Below are positions 1 through 12,080 of a DNA stretch of 64,000 nucleotides, piece by piece. Source of the DNA: Dermacentor variabilis. Its lineage: Eukaryota > Arthropoda > Arachnida > Ixodida > Ixodidae. How positions within the stretch are numbered: position 1 is the first letter of the stretch; each line of letters begins with the position of its first letter. The stretch spans positions 55,866,255 to 55,930,254 of the forward strand of contig NC_134576.1 in the NCBI RefSeq assembly GCF_050947875.1, written 5' to 3'. The notes under the pieces were generated by a model. That model ran no database searches. It was given only the letters and a program-made list of their open reading frames with translations, and had not been told where the DNA came from. The position numbers were made by a program, and so were the translations under genes.

Positions 1-1157
1 GCTCCTTGGACCAACCAGTGCAACAACTCGTTCCACCAGCCCGCTTCCCCTATGGCCGCCGGCATTCGCGGGGGCGACTCAGGGACTGCCGCTTCCTCGA
101 CGACTGGATCGCCTTACCAGCATCTGCACCATCGGCAAGTTTTCATGCCTGCCAGCGACTCGCACCAGTCGATCAATGTCACGAGCTACGACCTGTGCTC
201 TGCCTCAACGTCGGCGACCACACGAGGGTTTGCACACAGTGCGTCCGTTGCAGAAAGCGGCCTTCAGTTGCCGCAGGATTTCCAGCAACCTGGGATGAGC
301 AGTCACCACATGACGACCCCTTCCCACGCATCGACTGCGACCCCGTCGAAGGCTCTGGCCTGTTCCGAGACCGCAATTGCGACCCAGCAGGCCATGATGC
401 CATCGCCCGTCATTCAGGAGCTGCATATTTGTGAGTTGCCGGCCCATGATCCGCACACGTACCTTCCCTCCCTGGCCACGCTGTTTCATCACGAGGCCAT
501 GTTACATTTTGCCACGACACACATCCAGCCCACTAAGTCGGCTCATGAGCAGCCTATTGACATTTCAAGCCAGCAACAGAGCGGGCCGAGTTCGATGATA
601 TCCCAGCAGCAAGACGGCGTCAGTGGCCAAACGAGTCAATGCAATCAGCAGCAACTGCACCAGCAGCAGTACCAAATTCAAATGCCCGGCGTGCTGAGTG
701 TGAAGCAGATGCAGCATACGGATTGTGACAACACGATGGAACAGCAACGTATTCAATCCACCCATTCGCAGAGCGTGAACGACCACAATATCACGCCTCC
801 GATGTCTTCAGACTACCAGATGATGGCGCCGCAGTCGCACCTACACAGCAGCAGAGTCTGCGGTGGCTGTGCTGTCGGACTCCACGCGAACGTCAAACCC
901 ATCTTTGGGCTGTATCGTCTCAACGAGCTCCCCTTGGTGCCAGATTCTCTGCTCCACCATCAGCAGCAGAGATTCGACACGTCCACTAACTCCATGACAC
1001 AGCAGAACTTCTCGCCGCTGCAGGAGCAGACAGCGTCTCCTTCTCCCGAGGCGAGCACGGAGCAGTCTGATGCCGACGGGGCCACGCCTGAAGCCGGCGT
1101 CGGGCCAGGAGCCGAGACCGCAGACGCCAACGAAGCGTTGCAGAGGAACGATTCTCG
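1..1157 (+). CDS. Gln/His/Ser-rich internal exon of a host gene (5' end outside window)
   Basis: The frame is open from the first base of the window for 385 codons; an ATG occurs at 52, but the frame continues upstream of it, so the real start may lie outside. The frame appears to stop at 1159-1161, but that TGA lies inside a strong splice donor (CG|GTGAGT, exon end at 1157), so this reads as an exon rather than a complete gene. The product is low-complexity: Gln/His/Ser/Met-rich over most of its length with QQQ runs near codons 200-235, a more ordered stretch with PIFGLYRLNELPLVPDSL near codons 300-318, and an acidic Ser/Glu/Ala/Gly-rich end. Such composition is common in transcriptional regulators, but no DNA-binding domain is visible and I do not recognise the family. 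Its last partial codon is in phase with the LRR exon at 16449. Confidence is in its being a coding exon, not in a function. Confidence 0.6.
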
Positions 1158-3378
1158 GTGAGTCAAATATACACCCTTAGTTGAGTTCGTTTAAGAAGTT
1201 TAGCTTGGGTGCAGGTTGGCAGGTCAAGTTCTCAGCCGCATTCCAACAGGGGTGCAGTGCAAACAGGCTGGTGTACATTTGGTACAGTGAGATCGTTCTT
1301 TGAGAGCACTGTCAGAGCGCTTTTTTTCGTTGTCACGTATGAGGGAAACGTCAAATCGTATTCTGTAAAGTAGCGACACCATAGATCATTGCCGTCGCTC
1401 CCTGACCCGCGCCACTGTCTTCCTTTCTCATCGCTGTCGCTGAGTCAGTGCTTCCGGGGCGCTGATTGGCCGCGGCGCATGAAATCGCCCTATTAGCTGA
1501 CTCTGTCGTCAAGGACACGTCATGAAACTTGTTTCAGCTATTTTTTACTTCTTATCCGGCCGCCGTTCGCCTACAACGTGTTGATCGCGCTGCGACAGCG
1601 CACGTGCGTTTTGCAAGTTAAGTGAGCTGCGTTTGCGGTAAGAATTCCTGGCTGCTGCTCTCTTCAATGCAGCATCAGGCCGTAAATATGACTACGCCGG
1701 TTTACAATTCCGCGAGGAAAATGGGATGTCATGTGGCGAAATCAAGGGCTCCGAAACATTAAAAGAATACACTTCGCCCCCTTCGAAACACGCCGTTCCC
1801 TGCGGCGAGAGCACTGTACTTCTCCTAAAGTATGTAGGCAAAGTTGCACGAACAATCGTAGAATTTTTGCAAACCAGACTGTCCCGAGAATTTTAGCGGA
1901 ACGCAACAGTGCATTGCCTGCACATCTACGTGTGTAAAACATGTCGCTAGCGTTTCTTTTCTACGAGTGTGTTTGTTCCTTTTCACTTTCGCATTATTAT
2001 TAAGGCAGATATCCTTGGAGAATACTTTAGTGGCGACTGAGCGCTCATTTGTGCGTCTCGTTACCCTTAGTAACTTTTGTGCCAGTTTGGAAGACATGCA
2101 AGCTTGACACTTGTTGCTCTGTGTATGTTTTTGCTTTTTTATGGTTCTTGCGGTTTGTTGCTGAAAAGATAAGGATCTCCGCACAAATTTATTGGTCGGC
2201 TCTGATAAAGGAGTACTGAGAGACAAAAGTTTCCATCTCGTTTTTTTTCTACTGCAATCAGGAGCTAATGACCCAGTAATCATGGCACGAAACATGAATG
2301 GCTTCAGAGTGCAACAGCTAATTATTTAGAGTCTTGTATGTAGCGAACAGTCCAAGTTCTCGGTTTCAGAAGGCAGCGAGAGCATAAAAGAAGGATTTTG
2401 AACACCTCTGGACACGTGATCGTACGAAACTATGAAGTGCGCACGCCTGCACGTGCTTTGCGATGACCTCGCCATCATCGTCGTCCTTGTTTTCGTCGTC
2501 CGGCGGCGACTATTTGCCGCAGGCGAGAGCCGACGCCCTATTAGACGGGGCCAACCACTTTTGTATCGATCTGCTACAACGCAGCGACGCGGAAAGTTCA
2601 GCAAGCGACAGCTGTCAATATGCGCACTTATCGGTACAAGTTGTATGAACCATTCGTCGAAGGCGCTTTGGGAAGGAAGCATATTCTGGAGCAAAACACA
2701 AGGTGGGGTAAAAGTTGGCACAGCATCAGACTTGAGAGTACTTGGTCTTGGTGGAAGGTCAACTCTAAGCTCGGTGGGTTTTGTGTATATCTGGCACTCT
2801 CGAAATGAAACTAGCAAATCTGCCTACTCTTTAATGGGGTCCATTCTCAGCGTCCAGGGGCACGCACGAACTCGGACCGATTCTGCCGCTTATTGACGCC
2901 GACGGTAGCGAACGCGCAATCCAGGGGAGCTGCCGATCGTTGGGCAACCGTCTAGGCCTAACTCCATGGCCGTCGGATCCGAAGCCGACGGCCCTTGCGA
3001 TCGGTCTGCAGCTCGTAATAACGCACCTATATTCATCCAGGCAATCAACGTCTGCACATTTACCTTGCTCATACGTAATACAAATAGCTTTCCCGTCGCC
3101 TTTGGTAGGGATGAGAAAACACGTTAGCCAGACGAGCCGCTTCGCAGAGATGACTGCTGCGGCGGCTGCGCTGTAGCACTCGCGAGTCACAATCACGCCA
3201 ACAATCACAAGCAGGAGGTGGTGGAAAAGTATGGCTGCAACCGGGGATACGTGCTCGACGCCACGAGAGGAGAGGGTAGATGGGGAAGAACTGTCCAGTG
3301 GCACGATTTCATGGTTCAGGTAACCAATTAAGTTGCCGTAAAGCCTTATAAGGTTCAGTGTAACGAGACAAAAGCTTT
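1158..3378. other. Probable intron start; no supported gene
   Basis: This begins with the splice donor GTGAGT of the upstream exon. Open frames on both strands between 2326 and 3304 overlap each other and have no codon pattern I trust. A short minus-strand string near 2690-2760 (LKSDAVPT) resembles the segment after a THAP domain, but the surroundings do not support it. Nothing else is identified. Confidence 0.3.
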
Positions 3379-3379
3379 T

Positions 3380-4290
3380 TACAGAGACCTACACGACGAG
3401 ATGGTGTCCAGGGAAGTATACAAGAGATCCCCCTGAAAAGCAGATGGGTCGATGATTGCGGTCACAGCAGTTTCCCTGATACTATTGCGATTCGGATAGT
3501 CGCTCACGAACGATTTGAATTGCGAGGAAGGCTCGCATGGCAGCAGCGTGGGCATACTCTGTTTTATCTTGTACGACAGCAGGAAGGAACGTATCAGAAA
3601 GTAAAGTTTGGTGGTCGCCAAACAGTAACTAAAATGGCGAAAAATTGGCGCTGTAGAGACGGGATGAGCTGTACGCGAGCATGAGGTGTCGCTAAGTGCT
3701 GTCACAGGTCCTCACATCGCCAGCATATCGGACGTGGAGTGGTTCAGCCTCTCGGTGAGCCTGTCGGTCTGCGGGTGGTAGGCTCTACGGAGTTTGTGCT
3801 CGAGAGAACTGAAACGGAGGAGGTCTTTGAAAACTTTAGTCAAGAAGTAGCAGCCTCGGTCTGTTAGCAGTTGCCTAAGAGCACCATGATGAAGGATAAA
3901 GTCCTGAAGTAGGAAATCGACGAATTCAGTTGCGCAGCTAGTCGGCAAAACTCGTGTGAAAGCACAGCCCGTGACTTGGTGGGTCTCTACTGCGGCTCAC
4001 TTGTTTCCTGAAGTAATCGTAGGGAATTGGCTGATGAGGTAGAGACCAACGCTGTAGAAATGCCTCCAGGTAACGCCGAGGGCGGTTTACGTCACGGACG
4101 AAGGTCCCACGCTGCAACGTAGCGTCAAACAGATCGACACAGACCAGGCCAGAAAAACCGGTGGTGCACAGGGTCGTATCAACGGGATACTCGGAGATTG
4201 TCAGCGACTGGGGCATCTTTGGACTGGAGTTCTTTGACAAAAATAGCAATAGGTTGCTTGGGGGAACATGCAGAATCTCCGGGCCATCGA
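3380..4290 (-). pseudogene. Ty3/Gypsy-type integrase remnant
   Basis: The minus strand carries pieces of an LTR-retrotransposon integrase in several frames. Around 4250-3940 is a degenerate start of the catalytic core. At 3948-3712 the strings LLTDRGCYF and YHPQTDRLTERLNHSTSDML give the second catalytic Asp and the Glu-bearing helix typical of Gypsy integrases. From about 3700 to 3400 another frame reads as the integrase C-terminal region. At least three frame changes separate these pieces. No LTRs, protease or reverse transcriptase were found next to it, so it is a fragment. It belongs to a different lineage from the LTR element at 22.5-29.2 kb. Confidence 0.7.
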
Positions 4291-4734
4291 GAGTGTTACT
4301 TCGACGCTAAAGAATGTCGTCGTGAAGCTCAAAGAGACGGAGCGATGGGTCGGGCTGATGAGAATGGAGGCGGCCGATTAGCTCGTAACGTGTCGTCGCT
4401 TTTCTGTTGAGCGCGAATGATGGCCAGATTTGAAATAACCATGACGAAGTCACCGGTATCACGCTAGGCGGTGTCGGGAAGGTCGAGGGGATAAACAGTC
4501 ATCAATGTGTCATTGGGCGTCAAATAGATGAAAGTAAAGCACGATGGTAAGCAGAGACTATTTACACGGATAGCCAGGATGGCTGAAGACGCGCAATGTC
4601 CAGCCTCTTTGTCGTCTTCTCCGTTAGTCCATGGAAGTGGATCATAATAATATGCATAGTGATAAACATTTAACAGCACATACAGTCACACAGACACACC
4701 TTGAAATATACTGTATAGATTTATTTACCAGGGT
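4291..4734. other. Unassigned sequence between two retroelement remnants
   Basis: No coding frame, RNA gene or repeat structure could be supported here. It probably includes more of the decayed Gypsy element above 4290 and the 3' flank of the LINE below 4735. Confidence 0.25.
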
Positions 4735-6290
4735 TCGTTAAGGCTTGTGCCCCGCAGAAACACCAGCAGCGCTTTCGCGGCACGTAATTCACGGGTGCTG
4801 CTTTGCCATGTACCAACAATCTGCTGTAGTGCCAAGCTCGAGTCCCGTTGAAGGTGAAATCCCATCTTCAAAGACACTCTGACGCGTAGCGGTAACAATG
4901 GCGCGGAAGATATGTTGCAGGACGTTACAATCAGAGCACATTGGCAAGTCCGTGAGTTAAACTTTACACCTGTAGGACACGTTTAGTAGTATGCGGTGAA
5001 GGCATGCTTGGTCTTGTCTGTTGAGGCTTCGCGGCATGTAAAAGTCACAGGATGCAATTATTTTGGATAGGCGTGCCGTTCTGGAAGCTGGCATCTGCCC
5101 ACAGGGATAGCTGGAGACGCCAAGCGTGTGCAGATGCCAGTGCCGCCACGTGTTTTCTCGAGAAAAGTATCGGGACCATTTCTCTTGAAGTTTTGTGTCC
5201 AGCTTTGGCAGCGTGGTCAGCCTGGACGTTTCGTTGTATTACACAGTGGGCTGGTATGCACTGCAGGACAACGCTGTGATGCAGTTCGGAGGCTTTATTG
5301 CGTAGGCGTCTGATGTCCATGACGAGTTGTTCCTGCATGCGTGGCGACTTCAAGGACTGCTGTATCTCTATTGAACAGGCTAATATGGCCAAAGACTCAG
5401 CTTTCTGGTCGATGATGTAAATAATAGTGGTCGGCAATGTGGTTGCAGTGGCCGCAATTGCTGTGAGTGAAAGTGGCCGAGGTGGTGACACTAGCAAACG
5501 GAATCCATACATCACTTGCAGTTGATGTAGGCGTAACTCAGCCATCCGAGTAAATGGGACGTTGAGCTCTGTAGCTGCTGTTAACATGGTGTGAAGCAAA
5601 ATATGTCCACGCTGGACCAGGATTGCCCGGCACTCTGCGGCAAATCGCAGGTGTACTTGAAGAAATTTCTGTTGCAGAAGCACTGAAACTAATAGGCGTC
5701 TGTTTTCTTCAAGGATTCCATCACTTCACGTGTTTTTCAGTAGGCCGCGGCCCACCCTCACTACTCTTGCTTGCGTGCCAGTGAGTGCTTTTATGTCCGT
5801 TTGGGAAATGCCCTGTGGTGCAGGAACGCTGTATTCTGGAGCACCTTCATGCGAGAGCCGTCTGTATGCATAGAAGAAAATTCGCGGAGCAGCTCCTAGT
5901 GTTATTTTGTTAGCATACGAAAGATGCTAGCGTATGACCTAACGTTTCTTTTTGTATTCGAATACAAAAAGGGTGTTCGTGTCATTTGTCTGTCGATTGT
6001 GGCGCCCAGAAACTTGTTACTTGATACGTACCGAATGGGAGAGTAATTTAACGTGTAGTCTTTAACGTGTATCGCGATTTTATAGAAAGATTTCGACCAA
6101 TGGGGGAATGCACTTCTCCAGTCCAATAATAGAGAGACCCTGGGCAACTCCTCCATGCACTGTACGCTGAACTACGTCATCTTCTTTTGTGGACATGTAG
6201 ACTGACCGATCAGTGAGGTAGTTTGAGATCTGGCGGTGCATATGACCACGAACTCCAGCGGAGTGCACAGCACATAAAAGGGCCTTGTGA
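4735..6290 (-). pseudogene. Non-LTR retrotransposon (LINE) with RNase H, 5'-truncated
   Basis: Read on the minus strand from 6290 to 4735. At 6268-6080 is a reverse-transcriptase fragment with SNYLTDRSVYMSTKEDD and a damaged RGVPQG-type stretch. At 6156-5902 is the end of the RT palm/thumb (LNYSPIRYVSSNKFLGATID). From 5683 to 5045 a 212-codon frame holds an RNase H domain ending in LQCIPAHCVIQRNVQADHAA, matching the C-terminal motif of retroelement RNase H. Sequence down to about 4740 resembles the Cys/His-containing tail of such ORF2 proteins, with stops. The N-terminal endonuclease and most of the RT are missing and frames are broken. The RNase H suggests an I/LOA/R1-like clade; the exact clade is not assigned. 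Confidence 0.75.
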
Positions 6291-8399
6291 GAAACGTTAT
6301 GTCGAGGAATTCGCTAACAGTGATTTTACGCAATGACAAGGCCGATCACGTTGCATATGCTGTTGCGGTCATTCGTGTGTGTGTGGTGTGTTGATCGTGC
6401 CCACACTTTCCTCGTGCTAATTGTATCTTGCTGGTGAGTTTTCTTGGGTTTTTGTTTGTCGCAACGCTAATACAGGAAATGTTGTGGTATTCACGAGGGG
6501 ATGCACTGAACCTGCGAGACTGACGAGGAATGGGATATCTTTAATGCTTTGGCGCAAAGCATTGAAATATCGCTGTTTCTGTAGCAACGTCACGTCTTAC
6601 GGAGTTGAATCACAGAAGCTGAAGGTACGTCAGACGTCAAGAAAAGAGATGCTTTAATGCCTTGGGCCCCAAAGCATAATATTTATCGGAATTGTTGTGA
6701 AGCTGAGATGATCGCTATTATAACACCATTGTCTGTCTTACTTTTTGATAAAAAAGAAAACCTCGACAGCAACATCCTAGGAGCGCGAGGAAAATATTTT
6801 GGGTGATCACAACACACAGACACAGGCCCACGACGTCAGACAGCAGTACCGGCACGTCTAGGGACAAATGCATAAATAACGAGCAAGGAAACTTCTCCGT
6901 AGTACTTGTGCAAACTCAGACATTAAAGGAGCGAAAGTCCCCATACTTCACATTTGGCACCCGCTTGTTCTCGCTCCTGCGCACAAAGACCTGGCGATTC
7001 CTTAAATAATGCACTCGTGGTTATGTGCTGTATAATAGGCATTGGCTAAGCGTCTCAACCCGCTCGCTTTCCCGCGAGGAGTTCTTAACTTAATTGGGCA
7101 TCAATACTGCCGCATTTCGCATCGCAACTCATGAATGCTAAGTGTCCTCGGATTTTATAGATCTTCACGCAAGCCCGGAATACGTGTCGCCAGTGGCGTT
7201 GGCCACGGTGCTTTCGGTGCATCCGATTTAAGTGAATTTAGCGTAAGAACAACGACGTCTATTCGTGCTTATGCTTGGTAAGTTTTTCAAAGCCTCGCAT
7301 ATGAAATGGAGGGACGAATTCTGTACACTGCTTAAGTTTTCCTCATAGCGTACTGTACCGCGCCACAGATGGCCAAAGCTGTGCAGCCATGGAGAGCAAG
7401 TCGCTTAGCTGCATCGCGATAGACGTTTTTTAGAGCACTTCCCCAAGTTTCTCGCAGTTTTCTGCGAAAATATTCGTCACACAATCTATCGAAAATTTAC
7501 CATAGTCGCGGCAGCGTCATCTGGCGATGATTTCTACACGAACGCTTGAAACGGCAGAAGGAACACGCGCGTTATTTGTTTCATCGGCGGCGGCTGCTGG
7601 CACAAAAAGCGTGCCGTGCGCAGCGCGCCTTCTCGAACCACAGTGAAATCCCAGGAGAATCAAGCAGGAAACCCACGCGCGGAGTAGTGTCGCTACTTTC
7701 CAGGATAAAGGGGTTTTCATTGGCACTCGCTTCGATGGCCTCCTAAGCTCGTTGTGCGGAGCCCAATGTAACAGCATTGCACAGGGCAGTGCGAGCCTGA
7801 GCGAGTGTAAAATGCTGCAGTGCCCTAGTTTGAATTGGTCGCTATCTGCTTCACCAAGTTTCGACACAGGAAGCCCTTTGCAAACGAAGCCGAAATTATT
7901 TGTCTTAAAGCTAATATATTTATAAACATTCAGCGCACTGTAACGTCACCCAGTACATTTTCTAGTATTTACAGGCCTGTGACCATCACTTGACATGAAT
8001 ATAATGAACTATCCAAAATATATCGGTACACATGTAATTCTGGTGCGACTAGTTGTTGGGATTGTTCGACTGTTTAGAAGACCGGTATTATGGTGAAGCT
8101 TCACCTCAAGAAGAAAAGATCATGTGGGTGTCGTCACTGACAGGCTGTCATTGTCGCGCCCGTGTAGCTGTCGCCTCATTGGCGACAGCCACATCGACGC
8201 AGCAGGAGAGGCCAAAGAGCGCACTCTTTTGGATTTCTCTTGTACTGAATTTCCCATGAAGTGGTCGCTCGTGAGTCTCTTTAAATACATAACATATGCA
8301 GAGAAGGATGAGAAAGAAGTTACTGCCGGCCGCACAGATGCCTTGCGCTGGAGAAGCCTGGCTCAATCTGCTGACACCTGAATGACGCTCAGCTAGCAG
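6291..8399. other. No supported gene; two small inverted repeats
   Basis: Open frames here (for example around 7517-7867) have no recognisable product. Two short hairpins are visible: AATGCTTT-GGCGC-AAAGCATT near 6543-6563, and GCTGTCGCC-TCATT-GGCGACAGC at 8167-8189. They are noted because the arms are perfect; no function is assigned. Confidence 0.3.
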
Positions 8400-9800
8400 C
8401 AGCAATGGGGTCAGCAGAGACCAACGACAGAGAGAGAAAGCATATCAGAGATGACGGAGTGCGAAAGGTTACTTGCCTTCTATACAGCTATGGGACTACG
8501 TAAACTTTAATCCATTGTTTGCTTGCAATCAGACTTCCTCGCGAGACTAACCCGGCCCCGCAGGCCGACACTGTTAGGTACGCCACTGCATAGCTGCTGG
8601 TGATCTTGAGCTTACGTAGTTTGCAATCATTTTCAGTACGTACTAAATACAAATGGAGCTGAATAGGTAGTTAACCCTCCTGCAATACGAAGAGAGATGT
8701 TTCATTCCATGTACAAGCTTGCTAAAAAAAAGGGGGGGGGGTGCAAATGTGAAAGTCGCTCGGAGATGCCATGTTTCACACTAGCTCTAGATGTCGCCGC
8801 AAATGTCGAAAGCAAATCTCATGCTGTATTCTAAAAGTACGGAAAAATTACCTTGGCAAGTTTCTGTAGCTCTTACTAGCGTAATGACCCAAATAAAAAA
8901 TATTCACAGAGAGAGCAAGAGAAAGACGAAGTCTGTGAAGTTGCCATATTAGACAGTTTTAGTATAGCGTACGCTAAAGAATAGCGGGTCGTCACTGCGC
9001 ATGCGCTGAACGCTAAACGAAATAGCGGGTATAGCGGGCGTACGCAACGCAAACGAGTTAGCGTTAGCGCTTTTGCGGGGTTTGCGGAGCTTGCGGGAAA
9101 CATGGCGGCGGTCCCGGCTGCCCACTTCGAATTGAATTTGGCGTTGCTTTTGTAAAATGCACTTCGTTCGTAGCAAATGAGTGTGTAAACGGCTTTCACT
9201 TAGTCTCAGGCCGCTTCGATGACAGAGTATTATGGATAATCTCGTGGTGTTTTCGAGATCGCTTCTCGTTTCGAACGAGTCGAAGCCTAACGAAAGAAAC
9301 GTTCGAGATGTCAGCGCTACCTGTCGCTAAAGGCGCGAAATAGCCGCAATGACGGCATATGGCCTCTGAGATCCGAAGATATCGCCGGCCAACTAACATT
9401 GTAGAAAACGTGCGCTGCTTAGCGTACGCTATACTACAGCGTATAGCGTACGCTATAGTTGCGGACGCTAAACTAAAACGTTCTATTGATATACCGCACG
9501 GAAAACGTTCAGTCCTTTAGCCTTAATTTTCTGACCTAAAGATCACCGCGCGGAATTAGGAAAAATTATTTTCAAAGAGTATCTTGTTGCGAAGCGATAA
9601 ACTAATTCAGTGCTTCCCTTTAGTGTCGTTTGAAAGCTGTACGACATAAAAATTTCAAATTATTTCTTTTAAATTCGATTATACGAACATGAAATGCCAC
9701 ACACACACAGAAAACTCGAAAGCAACCTAAAAAATTTGCCTAACACAGCCTTCTTACGCATGATTCTCGCGTTCTTTTCACTAGGGGGAGATTTGATGTG
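8400..9800. repeat. Diverged dispersed repeat copy A, interrupted by a small inverted-repeat element
   Basis: The segments 8430-8950 and 9482-9700 align by eye, in order, with 30520-30920 and 31000-31200. Shared landmarks include GAGCTTACGTAG, AACCCTCCTGCA, GAAGTTGC, a GATATACCGC/GACATACCGC stretch and GTGCTTCC. In this copy the alignment is interrupted at 8955-9481 by a separate inverted-repeat element. No protein is encoded and the repeat class is unknown. Confidence 0.5.
8955..9481. mobile_element. Small terminal-inverted-repeat element (MITE-like), about 527 bp
   Basis: The left end reads AGTTTTAGTATAGCGTACGC and the right end, in reverse complement, reads CGTTTTAGTTTAGCGTCCGC. The right subterminal part (9421-9460) repeats the palindrome AGCGTACGCT and the related TATAGCGTACGCTATAG. 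The interior is non-coding apart from meaningless short frames. It lies inside the dispersed repeat at 8400-9800, whose other copy at 30.5-31.2 kb lacks it, which supports insertion. The target duplication is not clear, so the superfamily is not assigned. Confidence 0.65.
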
Positions 9801-10231
9801 TCATGGCGTGACGACTGGTGTAACAGTATTACGGTAAGAGATTACGGACATAAATGGGAAATGTCGCATCAGTACTCCTTTGTCGTTTCTTGACGGAGTC
9901 TAGCCACACCGCATACACCGAAGCATTCCTCACTCGTAAATAAAGGGAGCGGAAAAGGAGGAACTGGCCGTTCTCCTCCATCAGGCCAGTGTGTTCCTCC
10001 TTCACACGCACTTCACGTGTCACGCCCTCTTGTAGCAATCGAAAGAGTAGGAACATTTCTCCGTTGCGTGCGTATCTTGCGTCACCGTCGCCGGAAACCC
10101 GACCATCGGCTGCAATAACTTTTTTTCGACGGAAAGTAATGCTAAGTAGCACCACCTGAGGTCTGAACCTTTCATGACAAGCGACCATCAGGGTCAAACG
10201 TCTAGCTCGAACGGTAGCTGTGATATGAGAA

Positions 10232-10234
10232 TCG

Positions 10235-10288
<54 letters not shown>
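10232..10288. repeat. (CAT)n / (ATG)n microsatellite, 3' tail of a LINE
   Basis: About 57 bases of uninterrupted trinucleotide repeat directly abut the 3' end (on the minus strand) of the LINE at 10285-13914. Some non-LTR elements end in simple repeats rather than poly(A), and the position fits such a tail. The run produces a spurious poly-Asp frame on the minus strand. Confidence 0.8.
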
Positions 10289-10464
10289 GCCTGGTTACGC
10301 CCACTGCAGGGCAAAGGCCTCTTCCATACTTCTCCGACTACCCCGGTCATGTGCTAATTGTGGCCATGTTCTCCTGCAAACTTCTTAATCTCATCCGCCC
10401 ACCTAACTAACTGCCGTCCCCTGCTACGCTTCCCTTCCCTTGGAATGCAGTCCGCAACCCTTAA

Positions 10465-11943
10465 AGGGCCCCTGAAACGGTTCGAACAAATTTTGTAGAC
10501 GCGTAGGGTACAGCTTAAGTAGAACATTCGCACCACAATTTAAGTGAAGCGTTACGTATTAATGGAGCTACAAGCGATTAGAAGCTACCCTCCTCCCTAG
10601 CCATGCTTTTCCTCCTCAACTCGTTCGCCGAGCGAGTGGGGCTAAGCTCCGCCTTCACTGGTTGAGCGTCACGATGCGACGTCACATCGTTCACTTCCAG
10701 TTGTTTTGGAGCCCGCCCCCGCCCGCGCGAGACCGCTCCGCTAGCCGCTTGGCCGTCGACCCCAAGCGAGAGCTATCGAAGCAGCGTGCGTTGCGAGCAT
10801 TCTGTCGTAGCGCCGAACGTGTCTTGTATTCCGGTAACCACAGGCAAGCTGGTCATTTCGGCAAATGACTGCAGGCATAAGCTGATGAAGGAACTTTAGC
10901 GTAGACGTACGTGAGCGGCCTGATCGCTCAGCACGGTCCATACACTTGTTGTTGCAGCGTTTAACCAGCCAAACAAAGCGCTAATATTGCTCTAACCAAG
11001 TGTAAAACATTTTAAACATTTATAAAAACAACGTGTTCATGATTACACTCCTGCGAAAAATACACACCAGCAGCAAAGAAGAATACACTTCGTTGCTGCT
11101 ACTGTGTATGGTTGAGCTCTGTTCCACCAGGTGGCTGCACCGTGCAGACCATTCGCATTTGCCCTTCTGCTCATCTCATGGCTCATCCCGTTACGGCAAA
11201 GTCAAGCGCCAGACTCTGTCGCCTTGCGCTTGCGTTTTCCCTAATACCGGACTCGGGAAACGCTATTGTGTTAGTAATCTTCCGGTGTAAAGTGACGGCC
11301 ACAAACGCGCAAATCCTGGCGCCGATTGGATAGCGGCAGTCCGATGCGCAGCAGCCAGTTCGCTCGTACGCTGCCTTGCAGAGGGACACGATGTCGCAGC
11401 TTGACACATTGCCAGTCGCTACGTTTGCAGTGCACAAGGCAACAAAGTCGAATTATAGTGCTCGCGAAAAGACTGAGACCGACTCTGACCGCGGAGCTCT
11501 CTTCAAAATGGAGTACGTTGTAACACAAGCAGACGACGCATGCTGTGTGCCGGAAGTGCTTAAGTGTACTGAAAAATTATTCTTGTGCATTCTCTTTATG
11601 TTACTTTCTTTTCATAAGAACAAATTAACTAACATTCGAACCATTATGAAGATCACTTGTTTACCATAAACTTGGAAAAATTATCGATCACGCGCCCTTG
11701 TCAGCCAATCGGATAGCTCGCCCCACTGACGTCGTATGGGTGATTTCGGTCATATGGGTAGGGGCGGCTTAAAATTCTGCCGAGCAGTGCGCTGCGATCG
11801 GCAGCGATGTGCATATTTAAAACCTTATAATAAATTACACGCTTTACGCGGAGCACTTAGATGTGTCAATTAATGATCAGAAGGACCTACTCTAACGACT
11901 CAATACGTTTGCAGAAAATCGTCAAAAGCGTTTCAGGGTCCCT
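10465..11943 (-). mobile_element. Kolobok-like DNA transposon copy 1 (TTAA target), about 1.48 kb
   Basis: The element is bounded by TTAA at 10461-10464 and 11944-11947. The left terminus is AGGGCCCCTGAAACG; the right terminus in reverse complement is AGGGACCCTGAAACG. TTAA duplication with AGGG-type ends and a THAP zinc finger are known features of the Kolobok superfamily (T2-type ends TTAAAGGRR). The minus strand carries a THAP sequence at 11456-11271 whose expected start ATG is ATA here. At this length there is no room for a full transposase, so this is a deleted or non-autonomous copy. It is inserted in the LINE at a CCCTTAA site. Strand is given by the THAP orientation. Confidence 0.8.
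11271..11456 (-). pseudogene. THAP-type zinc-finger module in Kolobok-like copy 1
   Basis: The frame contains CCLVHCKRSDW, then a conserved Trp in NWLL, then RVCGRHFTPEDY, giving C-X3-C-X41-C-X2-H, the C2CH ligand pattern of THAP domains. All four ligands are present. The initiating ATG seen in the sister copy (12568) is ATA here. THAP domains bind DNA and occur at the N-terminus of Kolobok and P-type transposases. No downstream catalytic region is visible inside the element. Confidence 0.75.
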
Positions 11944-12080
11944 TTAATGGCCATCGGTTATCTTCCCTCCTCATTACATGTCCTGCCCATACCCCTTTCT
12001 TTTTCTTGATTTCATTGAAATAAGATTTCATTAAGTCGCGTTTGTTCCCTTACCCAATCTGCTCTTTTCTTATCCCTTAA

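Noticed and set aside
2326..2817. 163-codon minus-strand gene, possibly a THAP second exon (LKSDAVPT near 2700)
   Set aside because: The string resembles the post-THAP LxPxAVPS motif, but no C-X2-HF precedes it, the rest is not similar, and a 154-codon frame overlaps on the other strand.
9829..10350. 173-codon minus-strand frame with a long poly-Asp run
   Set aside because: The Asp run is the translated (CAT)n microsatellite at the LINE 3' end; the rest has no coding pattern.
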